This document shows, one piece after another, positions 8,746-15,040 of a DNA stretch of 64,000 nt (position 1 is the stretch's first letter; every line of letters begins with the position of its first letter). The translations under genes and the position numbers were made by a program. The notes below the pieces were generated by a model. The model ran no database searches. It was not told where the DNA came from and was given only the letters and a program-made list of their open reading frames with translations. Origin of the DNA: Alkalicoccus luteus (GTDB lineage Bacteria > Bacillota > Bacilli > Bacillales > Salisediminibacteriaceae); NCBI GenBank assembly GCA_052061695.1, contig JBPZEY010000002.1; one strand, given 5' to 3'.

Positions 8746-8931
8746 TTATTTTGCGTTGTCTCTGAACATATAAAATATAAACAGAACAATAGCTCCTACA
8801 CCGACGATCGTAAAAATAATTTCCGTAAATCCTGTTCCGCCCTCCCCGTTTTCTTCTGCGAATACGGTTACAGCAGGAAGAAGCATGAGAATGAATAATG
8901 TAAGGCTAAATGGAAAAAGTTTACTGAGCAT
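8746..8931 (-). CDS. Small membrane protein (61 aa), unknown
   Basis: N-terminal hydrophobic signal-like helix ending AVTVFAEE, a short glycine/glutamate-rich segment, a second membrane helix, and a polar MFRDNAK end. It therefore looks like a secreted-then-anchored or two-helix peptide. A textbook GGAGGT lies about eight bases before ATG. Transcribed away from cheV and toward the cyclophilin terminator. No function can be inferred. Confidence 0.65.
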   Translation of the reverse strand: MLSKLFPFSLTLFILMLLPAVTVFAEENGEGGTGFTEIIFTIVGVGAIVLFIFYMFRDNAK

Positions 8932-9039
8932 GAATGCCTACCTCCAATTTTTTCTCGAGTCTGTACTATTATAAAATGAAATGGGTTCCAAATCAAACGT
9001 CATTTTCCAAACTGCAGCTGAAGTACTGCGTATAAAGTT

Positions 9040-9066
9040 TAAAATGTGAGATGATTCTTCCGATAT
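9040..9066 (+). promoter_or_regulatory. Sigma-D (flagellar/chemotaxis) promoter for cheV
   Basis: TAAA (9040-9043), exactly 15 bases of spacer, then TCCGATAT (9059-9066). This matches the sigma-D consensus TAAA-N15-GCCGATAT with one substitution, 46 bases before the cheV start. B. subtilis cheV is also sigma-D dependent. Confidence 0.85.
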
Positions 9067-9111
9067 AAACTCTGAGACAACTAGATGTTCAGTATATCGA
9101 AGGAGGATGTT

Positions 9112-9990
9112 ATGACACAATCTAATATACTTTTAGAAAGCGGAACGAATGAGCTGGAAATAATTGTATTTAAGGCGGCAGGAGCTCTGTATGGTATAAA
9201 TGTTATGAAAGTCAGGGAGATACTTCAGCCGGAACAAGTTACGCCGCTTCCGCACAGCCATCCGGATTGTGAAGGTATTGCGGATATACGAGGAGAAATT
9301 ATCCCCGTCATCAATCTTGAACAGGTGCTTGGAAACCACCAACATGATAAATCAGAAAGTAAATTTATTATTGCAGAGTTAAATAATCGAAAGGCCGCAT
9401 TCCGAGTAACGACTGTATCCCGCATTCACCGGGTATCGTGGGAACAGATTGAAAGTCCGGATAAACTTGAATCCGGTGATAAACAAATGACTGCGGGAAT
9501 TATTCAACTGAACGAAAAACTGATTCTTATGCTCGATTATGAGCGTATCGTTCATGACATTCTCCCTTCAACAGGCTTTATCGGAGCACCAGACAATTTA
9601 GCAGCAGAGGCGAGCGCAGACGCTTCGATTTTAATAGCGGAGGATTCTTCGATGCTGCAGCGGCTTTTGAAAGATACGTTATCAAGCGCAGGATTCAGCC
9701 GCCTTACAATCGCTTCTTCAGGCAAAAAAGCATGGGACCTCCTGGAGGAAGACAGCAGCCGATTCCAGCTGCTGATCACAGATATAGAAATGCCGGAAAT
9801 GGATGGACACCATTTGACAAAAAAGGTGAAGGAGCATGGGGAACTGCCGGTTATTATTTTTTCTTCCCTGATTTCAACAGATTTGTTTCATAAAGGTGAA
9901 GCAGTCGGAGCAGATGCACAGATCAGTAAACCGGAAATAAATCAGTTGATCGGAGCTGTAAATGATCTGCTGGTTATAGAGAAGGTGTGA
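9112..9990 (+). CDS. cheV: Chemotaxis coupling/response-regulator protein CheV
   Basis: CheW-like domain (about 15-150, with VREILQPEQVTPLP and IADIRGEIIPVINLEQ) fused to a receiver domain (about 170-290). The receiver has the phospho-acceptor in LITDIEMPEMDG, the acidic pair in ILIAEDSS, and the signalling Lys in QISKPE. CheV couples chemoreceptors to CheA and works in adaptation. ATG at 9112 follows AAGGAGG; the upstream ATG at 9085 is in frame but lacks a good site. Monocistronic, with a sigma-D promoter and a terminator; no other chemotaxis gene is in the window. Confidence 0.95.
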   Translation: MTQSNILLESGTNELEIIVFKAAGALYGINVMKVREILQPEQVTPLPHSHPDCEGIADIRGEIIPVINLEQVLGNHQHDKSESKFIIAELNNRKAAFRVTTVSRIHRVSWEQIESPDKLESGDKQMTAGIIQLNEKLILMLDYERIVHDILPSTGFIGAPDNLAAEASADASILIAEDSSMLQRLLKDTLSSAGFSRLTIASSGKKAWDLLEEDSSRFQLLITDIEMPEMDGHHLTKKVKEHGELPVIIFSSLISTDLFHKGEAVGADAQISKPEINQLIGAVNDLLVIEKV

Positions 9991-10031
9991 TCCTCTTCGC
10001 TCATATAAAACCAATACCATTTTTGATGTCC

Positions 10032-10065
10032 GCAGAAGCCTTATAAATAGGCTTCTGCTTTTTTT
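10032..10065 (+). terminator. Rho-independent terminator after cheV
   Basis: GCAGAAGCC pairs perfectly with GGCTTCTGC around TTATAAATA, followed by seven Ts. Confidence 0.92.
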
Positions 10066-10219
10066 AATGGAGCTGACACAGATTGACGTTCAGAAAACAA
10101 CTGTTTTGTAACAGTTCAATAAGGGAGAACGGCTTAAATAAGCCGTCAGGGTTGGAATCGTAAAAACATACACTTATTTTTAAAAAAATGTTATATAAAA
10201 GGGGTTGATTTTTAAATTC

Positions 10220-10228
10220 TGTTATAAT
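10220..10228 (+). promoter_or_regulatory. Extended -10 promoter for the YhfH-like gene
   Basis: TGTTATAAT (TGn plus a perfect TATAAT), 38 bases before the start at 10267. No good -35 is present, as expected for extended -10 promoters. Confidence 0.6.
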
Positions 10229-10266
10229 ACAATACAAATAACATAAATTATTGGAGGGATTACCTT

Positions 10267-10413
10267 ATGATGATGTCCAGCGTTGAGTTTTTCAGAAACC
10301 TGCCCCCGAAGCAATGTACAAAGTGTGGAAACCAGCTGGATGAGATGCACGAGTCTTACGTTCAGCAGTGCGATGAGTGTGACCAGGAGATGACGTTTGC
10401 TCGAGCACGATAA
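10267..10413 (+). CDS. YhfH-like zinc-ribbon small protein (48 aa)
   Basis: Short gene with GGAGG before ATG, an extended -10 promoter upstream and a terminator downstream, so it is a complete single-gene unit. The protein has NLPPKQCTKCG and QQCDECDQ: two CxxC knuckles spaced about 16 residues apart, i.e. a zinc ribbon. The pattern NLPxKQC is shared with the YhfH family of Bacillus. Function unknown. Three consecutive ATG codons occur at the start; 10267 is used here. Confidence 0.75.
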   Translation: MMMSSVEFFRNLPPKQCTKCGNQLDEMHESYVQQCDECDQEMTFARAR

Positions 10414-10435
10414 GGCTTTATCATTTATACCCGTG

Positions 10436-10467
10436 AAAAGCTTCCGGCATGCCGGGAGCTTTTTTTG
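10436..10467 (+). terminator. Rho-independent terminator
   Basis: AGCTTCCGGC and GCCGGGAGCT form a stem (one G-T pair) with a minimal loop, followed by an eight-T run, 23 bases after the zinc-ribbon stop. Confidence 0.88.
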
Positions 10468-10612
10468 TTTACAGCAGAACTAACTCTGGTACAATTTACA
10501 AAATACCAATGTTTTATCGAATGAACGGATACATTCACGTTGTAACTGGAAAATTATTAAGTGGAAATGCTGACAGCAATTTATTTACATAATACGACGC
10601 AGGAGTTGACTA

Positions 10613-11197
10613 ATGCCTTACACGAACAGTCTAATTGACGCAGCCTGGCATACAGCTGATACGTATTTTAAGCACGATGCAAGCGGACATGATATTGAAC
10701 ATACGAAACGTGTGCATCATGCAGCAATGAAAATATGCTTGGAAGAAGACGGCTTACCTCAGAAGACAGAATTGATTGCGATCCTGCACGATGTTGGTGA
10801 TCACAAATTAGACGTTGATTCCGGCATGGAAGCTTTCTCCAAGTTAACGGCGCAATTCCCTACTATCACCGATTTATTAAACGAGGTCCAGTCGGAATGT
10901 GTACGAATTTCATTCTCGAAAGGCGGTAAACCTCAAACAATTGAAGGACGAATTGTACAGGATGCGGACCGCCTGGACAGCATCGGTGCGATTGGGATAG
11001 CCAGGTGCTTCATGTTTGCCGGAGATCGAGGCCACCGGTTAACTGGAGATGGACAAAGTGCAGTTCAGCACTTTTACGACAAATTACTGAAAATAAAAGA
11101 CACGCTTCATACAAGAACCGCCATAAAAGAGGCTGAGCGTCGGCATGATTTCCTTGTTCGGTTTTTAGACGAACTTTATCAGGATATGCAACTTTAA
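10613..11197 (+). CDS. ypgQ: HD-domain phosphohydrolase, YpgQ-like
   Basis: 194 residues, HD superfamily. Metal ligands: H in GHDIEHTKRVHH, the HD pair in AILHDVGDHK, and the distal Asp in VQDADRLDSIGAIGIAR. B. subtilis YpgQ is a metal-dependent HD enzyme acting on (d)NTPs; the same role is inferred here. CAGGAG lies eight bases before ATG. The gene is alone between a terminator and the sigma-B-like promoter of the next gene. Confidence 0.85.
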   Translation: MPYTNSLIDAAWHTADTYFKHDASGHDIEHTKRVHHAAMKICLEEDGLPQKTELIAILHDVGDHKLDVDSGMEAFSKLTAQFPTITDLLNEVQSECVRISFSKGGKPQTIEGRIVQDADRLDSIGAIGIARCFMFAGDRGHRLTGDGQSAVQHFYDKLLKIKDTLHTRTAIKEAERRHDFLVRFLDELYQDMQL

Positions 11198-11220
11198 CTT
11201 TCCTTAATAAAGATGCGGAC

Positions 11221-11246
11221 GTTAGTTCCGCTGCAAACCAGGGTAA
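11221..11246 (+). promoter_or_regulatory. Candidate sigma-B promoter for the DJ-1/YfkM-like gene
   Basis: GTTAGT (11221-11226), 14-base spacer, GGGTAA (11241-11246). The -10 matches GGGWAW exactly; the -35 keeps GTT only. It lies 40 bases before the GTG start. B. subtilis yfkM is a general-stress gene, which supports the assignment. Confidence 0.5.
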
Positions 11247-11286
11247 GGAAAATGAGAAAACGTATTTATAAAGGGAGGAAAAACAA

Positions 11287-11823
11287 GTGGTATTAAAAGA
11301 GACTAAAATTCTAACCGTGATAGAAGATGACTTTGAAGATTCCGAATTAATTTATCCGCATTACAGGTTGCAGGAGGAAGGTGTAATCTGCCACATCGCA
11401 GGTAAAGAAGCAGAAAAGACGTATATCGGAAAAAACGGGGTTCCGGTTCAGTCTGACTTTTCATTTGAGCAGATTCAAATCGAAGAGTATGATGGAATAC
11501 TGATTCCAGGAGGATGGGCGCCTGATAAATTACGACGTTATGAGGATGTACTGGATATGGTTACGTTTATGAATAACCATAACCGTCTCATCGGTCAAAT
11601 TTGCCATGCAGGCTGGGTACTCATTTCAGCAGATATTCTCCGTGGTAAAAAAGTAACGAGTACACCGGGAATTAAGCATGACATGATGAACGCAGGTGCT
11701 GAATGGGTAAATGAAGAAATTGTAGTTGACGGTCACTTGGTTTCCAGCAGGCGCCCCCCGGATTTACCGGCATACGGGAAAGCACTCGTCGACAAGCTGA
11801 AAGAACTGAAGGGGTCTACCTGA
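11287..11823 (+). CDS. yfkM: DJ-1/PfpI family protein (YfkM-like general stress protein)
   Basis: 178 residues of the PfpI/DJ-1 fold. The nucleophile elbow is GQICHAGWVLISA with the catalytic Cys followed by His; the supporting Glu lies in FEDSELIYP; PGGWAPD is the preceding glycine-rich turn. Family members are proposed to be deglycases or chaperones protecting against methylglyoxal damage. GTG start has GGGAGG upstream. Only two bases separate the stop from the next GTG, so the hydrolase downstream is probably co-expressed. Confidence 0.85.
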   Translation: MVLKETKILTVIEDDFEDSELIYPHYRLQEEGVICHIAGKEAEKTYIGKNGVPVQSDFSFEQIQIEEYDGILIPGGWAPDKLRRYEDVLDMVTFMNNHNRLIGQICHAGWVLISADILRGKKVTSTPGIKHDMMNAGAEWVNEEIVVDGHLVSSRRPPDLPAYGKALVDKLKELKGST

Positions 11824-11825
11824 GC

Positions 11826-12734
11826 GTGTACGACGGCAGCAGTATTGCACAGAAAAATCTTAGTTTGAAAGAGGAATGTCCGCATCGTCATCATCCGGCG
11901 CTTTTAGCTTATTTAGACTATTATCAGCTGCCGGCTGATGATATGTATTACCGATGCGGGTATACCCCGGGAAAGCATCCGGTTTTCATGCAGGTGTTTG
12001 GAGTGCACTCCAACCCTGCAATTTTCGTCGTACACGGATTTTTGGATCACACTGGCGGGTTGTCAAGAGTTATTAACTGGCTTGTAGCGACTGGCTACTG
12101 TGTAATTGCGATAGATCTGCCTGGACACGGTCAGTCAGCAGGCCATCGCGGAACAATAAAGACGTTTGATGATTATATTGAAGCGGTTCAGCTTGCAACT
12201 GTTTGTTCTGGAGATATAGGCATATATCCAGCAGCAGGCATTGGACACAGTACCGGTGCTTCTATCCTGATGCAGGCAGCTCAATCGCAAAAAAATCAGC
12301 TGGGCCGCCTCGTACTGGCTGCACCGCTGTATTTCCCGTTTAATTACAAAGCGGCCAGGCGGGCACTGAAGGTCCTGCCTGAATGGAAAGGCCGTCAGAA
12401 AAGGCGATTTAAAAAAAATTCAGGTGATCGGGTTTACAATCAATTTATTAAACGAGATCCGCTTCAAGGCAGGTGGATTTATAACAGCTGGCTGCAGGCT
12501 CTTGCTGCCTGGCATGGTGACATGGATAACATGCCGGTTTATCAGGATGACGTCCTGATTTTACAGGGTATGAGAGATACCACAGTTGATTGGAGAACAA
12601 ATATGCGTTTTTTTAAGCAGAAAATACAAAAGCCGGATATTGTCCTGCTCCAAAACGGCCGTCACCAGCTGCTAAATGAGTCTGCCTCCCTTGATACTCA
12701 CATCCGGAAACTAATACATGACTTTTTAAAATAA
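11826..12734 (+). CDS. Alpha/beta hydrolase (monoacylglycerol lipase-like, Hydrolase_4)
   Basis: 302 residues. Oxyanion region VVHGFLDHTGG, nucleophile elbow GIGHSTGAS (Ser), catalytic Asp in LQGMRDTTVDW and catalytic His in NGRHQLLNE. IDLPGHGQSAGHRG is the typical sequence of lysophospholipase/monoacylglycerol lipase relatives. No signal peptide, so cytosolic. Follows the DJ-1 gene by two bases; GTG start with AAGGGG about 11 bases upstream. Substrate unknown. Confidence 0.85.
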   Translation: MYDGSSIAQKNLSLKEECPHRHHPALLAYLDYYQLPADDMYYRCGYTPGKHPVFMQVFGVHSNPAIFVVHGFLDHTGGLSRVINWLVATGYCVIAIDLPGHGQSAGHRGTIKTFDDYIEAVQLATVCSGDIGIYPAAGIGHSTGASILMQAAQSQKNQLGRLVLAAPLYFPFNYKAARRALKVLPEWKGRQKRRFKKNSGDRVYNQFIKRDPLQGRWIYNSWLQALAAWHGDMDNMPVYQDDVLILQGMRDTTVDWRTNMRFFKQKIQKPDIVLLQNGRHQLLNESASLDTHIRKLIHDFLK

Positions 12735-12844
12735 CCTTCGTACACGTCCAGTAGAATCGGGTGCTGTTGTATGATAGACTTATAAAACATCAGTTGCATC
12801 ATGCGGCTGCATGACTATTATCCAACAAGGAGGGAGACCCCCTC

Positions 12845-13528
12845 ATGAATAATAAAACACAAGCATTTACAGAGGCTCTGCTGGACGGTGATCATGGGGC
12901 TGCATTTTCGATCGTCCGTGATGTTAGAAGAGAAAACGGCCGCCTCGCCTTGTTTCAAGATCTTATTACACCTAGCATGTATACAATCGGCTACAAATGG
13001 GAGCAAGGGGATATCACGGTAGCGGAGGAACACCTTGCCACTGGGGTGTGTGATTTTGTATTAACCCAGTTGGAATATGAGCTTGTCAGTCAGTCGAAGC
13101 AGATAGACGCGGATCCAAAGGCCTTGTTTTTCTCAATGGAGAACGAGAAGCACTACCTTGGATTAAAAATGGTGTCTATTCTGTTCCGGGAACGCGGATG
13201 GAATGTTAAATTTCTGCAGTCCGACCTGCCCGTGGAGCTGGCTTTAGAAGAAGCGTCGAGATGGAACCCGTCGGTGATTGGTCTTTCGTTTTCCTTGAGT
13301 TACCGGGCTGAGGAGCTCAGCAGGTACCTAGAAGGTTTTCATAAGCAGTCCAACGGGGCAGATATTCTTGTAGGCGGGAGACTCGTTTCGAAATTCGACT
13401 TTTCAGCAATTGCAGCAAAAACGACGTTTTTAAAAGATTTACATGAGCTTACGGCGTGGTTTAAGACTACTGAGAGAACTGGACGGGATGAAGCGAATGA
13501 ACAATCTAATACCACTTCCGTTATTTAA
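12845..13528 (+). CDS. Cobalamin-binding sensor protein (Wx9EH, ExHxxG)
   Basis: 227 residues. The N-terminal helical B12-cap domain (about 1-85) carries W52 and E62-H63 with exactly nine residues between, the Wx9EH signature of CarH/LitR adenosylcobalamin photoreceptors. The Rossmann-like B12 domain (about 90-205) has E101-K-H103-Y-L-G106, a variant of DxHxxG in which H103 would be the cobalt ligand, and later VIGLSFSLS and ILVGGRLVS. There is no MerR or other DNA-binding domain, unlike CarH. GGAGGGAG precedes ATG. Its 3' end overlaps the STAS gene by about 40 bases, so the two are very likely translationally coupled partners. Confidence 0.85.
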   Translation: MNNKTQAFTEALLDGDHGAAFSIVRDVRRENGRLALFQDLITPSMYTIGYKWEQGDITVAEEHLATGVCDFVLTQLEYELVSQSKQIDADPKALFFSMENEKHYLGLKMVSILFRERGWNVKFLQSDLPVELALEEASRWNPSVIGLSFSLSYRAEELSRYLEGFHKQSNGADILVGGRLVSKFDFSAIAAKTTFLKDLHELTAWFKTTERTGRDEANEQSNTTSVI

Positions 13529-14291
13529 GTTGAATAAGCAGTTAGCCGTACTTGAGATGCATGATCCGTCCCGCTTTTTTTCGAAAAAACCGGCTTATTT
13601 TGATGCATTGGCTGATGAAGGCAGCCTTAAAAAGTGCCGCTATTTATTTGAAGCATCGATTGAACGGTCGGAGCTGAACGTAGTGACAGATACAGGCATT
13701 CGTTTATTTGAACTTTTTATTTCAAAAATAGAGGAAGGCTGGAGCGTGCTTCTGGTGCCTGCTTCGAACAACTATCTGCAGGTCGCTGACAAACTTGAAA
13801 AGCTTCAGAGCAGACTGACAGAAACAAATTTTGAACTTTTCGAAAAGAGTGAGAGTCTGTCGAAAGCAGTTAAACGGTCTAACAAATTGTCCGGTCCTTT
13901 TATTGAGCTTACTGAAAATCTTGGTATAGTGCCGCTCTTTGGTGACTTATCATCAGAAAAGCTGGAGGCTATACAGGCAAATGTATTAAGCCGCACTTAT
14001 CTCGCGCAGCCGGAGCGTCTGTTAATTGATTTTACAGGGGTAGGCATCATTGATCGCTCTTCAGTAGGAAAACTTCGTGACTTTTTGTTGATTTTGGAAC
14101 AGCTCGGTATTTCGACAGTAGTCATTGGACTGCATCCTGCTCATGCAAGAACAATCCTTCCTTACAGGAGGGAGCTGAATTTCGAAGTCGAGCGTTCAGC
14201 TAAAGAAGCGGTGCGTCAATGGCTTCAAGTTGAAGATGGAAAGGAGCTCTCTCAGGATGAAGCAGAATCAAAGTCCATGAATCGTCTCTGA
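13488..14291 (+). CDS. RsbR-like STAS-domain protein
   Basis: About 267 residues. The N-terminal part (about 1-130) is not an obvious LOV or globin domain; an amphipathic or coiled-coil linker with KLEKLQSRL follows. The C-terminal STAS domain (about 145-250) has LLIDFTGVGIIDRSS, VGKL and GLHPAHARTI, lining up with the RsbR STAS domain. At the first RsbR phospho-threonine position (DTA in RsbR) this protein has DRSS. STAS proteins of this kind build the stressosome that feeds sigma-B. Start chosen at ATG 13488 (ATG 13497 possible); both lie inside the upstream cobalamin-binding gene. The N-terminus presumably contacts that partner. Confidence 0.78.
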   Translation: MKRMNNLIPLPLFKLNKQLAVLEMHDPSRFFSKKPAYFDALADEGSLKKCRYLFEASIERSELNVVTDTGIRLFELFISKIEEGWSVLLVPASNNYLQVADKLEKLQSRLTETNFELFEKSESLSKAVKRSNKLSGPFIELTENLGIVPLFGDLSSEKLEAIQANVLSRTYLAQPERLLIDFTGVGIIDRSSVGKLRDFLLILEQLGISTVVIGLHPAHARTILPYRRELNFEVERSAKEAVRQWLQVEDGKELSQDEAESKSMNRL

Positions 14292-14358
14292 TGGAGTTGA
14301 GGTCAACTTCAAAGCGGAAAAAGGGTGGAGCACCCTTCCAGGGAATACCGGCTGTATC

Positions 14359-14904
14359 TTGCTTACGTTCGACGATGGTCCAGGCAGGCAGACAGAAGAG
14401 ATCGTTTCCATTTTGAATCACTATCATGTGAAGGCACTTTTTTTCTGGCAGGGGCATCTCCTGCATCATAAGCGTCCATTTGATAAGGTACTCCAATCCG
14501 GCCACGTAATTGGAACACACGCCCATCATCATATTGATCTGACCAAACAGCACCCTGACCGCGTGCGCTACCAATTACGTACTGGAAAGCGGGAGCTTGA
14601 GAACCTGACAGGACAATCTGTCACTTATTTTAGGCCGCCATATGGAAAATTGAACCGAACTGTTCGTGACGCTGCTGAGGAATTAAAGTTGGAAACGATC
14701 CTTTGGAACACGTCCTCTTATGATTGGGATCCGCAGATGAACGCAGAGTTGATCGTAGACAGAGCATCAGCAGCAAAACCGAATTCCATCATCCTGCTTC
14801 ACGAAAAGAAAGTAACCGTTCAAGCGCTGCCGGGTATAATTGAAGCGCTGCGCGCGAACGGCCAGCAGCTGCTCAACAGATCTGACCAGCTCCCTTTTTT
14901 CTGA
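14359..14904 (+). CDS. Polysaccharide deacetylase (NodB domain), start uncertain
   Basis: NodB-fold deacetylase. Motif 1 LTFDDGPG (catalytic and metal Asp), motif 2 THAHHHIDL (HxxxH metal site), motif 3 RPPYGK, and IILLH near the end, so all core residues are present. The frame is open back to 14281, but no ATG, GTG or TTG occurs before TTG 14359, which starts directly at motif 1 with no visible ribosome site. Upstream in-frame codons encode plausible family sequence (EKGWSTLPGNTGCI). Either a rare start near the STAS stop or a small frameshift is likely. No signal peptide. A terminator overlaps the stop. Confidence 0.75.
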   Translation: MLTFDDGPGRQTEEIVSILNHYHVKALFFWQGHLLHHKRPFDKVLQSGHVIGTHAHHHIDLTKQHPDRVRYQLRTGKRELENLTGQSVTYFRPPYGKLNRTVRDAAEELKLETILWNTSSYDWDPQMNAELIVDRASAAKPNSIILLHEKKVTVQALPGIIEALRANGQQLLNRSDQLPFF

Positions 14905-14937
14905 CAGACCCGTTCCTTCATGGATCGGGTCTGTTTT
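14904..14937 (+). terminator. Rho-independent terminator
   Basis: ACAGACCCG pairs with CGGGTCTGT around a 13-base loop, followed by TTTT. It begins at the deacetylase stop codon. Confidence 0.85.
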
Positions 14938-15040
14938 GTACGAAAGGCTGCTGTTGCAGTCCAAACGTATATTCGGTTACACTGAAGAAAATCGAGTGTT
15001 GACGTCCGTTTTTTTATTACAGAGGAAAGGAACCGTTAAG

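Noticed and set aside
10127..10148. ACGGCTTAAATAAGCCGT hairpin between cheV and the zinc-ribbon gene.
   Set aside because: No T-run and no conserved riboswitch block; probably chance.
14654..14668. CGAACTGTTCG resembling a LexA box.
   Set aside because: The half-sites are one base apart, not four, and it lies inside the deacetylase coding sequence.
14840..15040. N-terminal extension of mrfA.
   Set aside because: It would run through the deacetylase end and its terminator; the ribosome site and family homology start at 15041.
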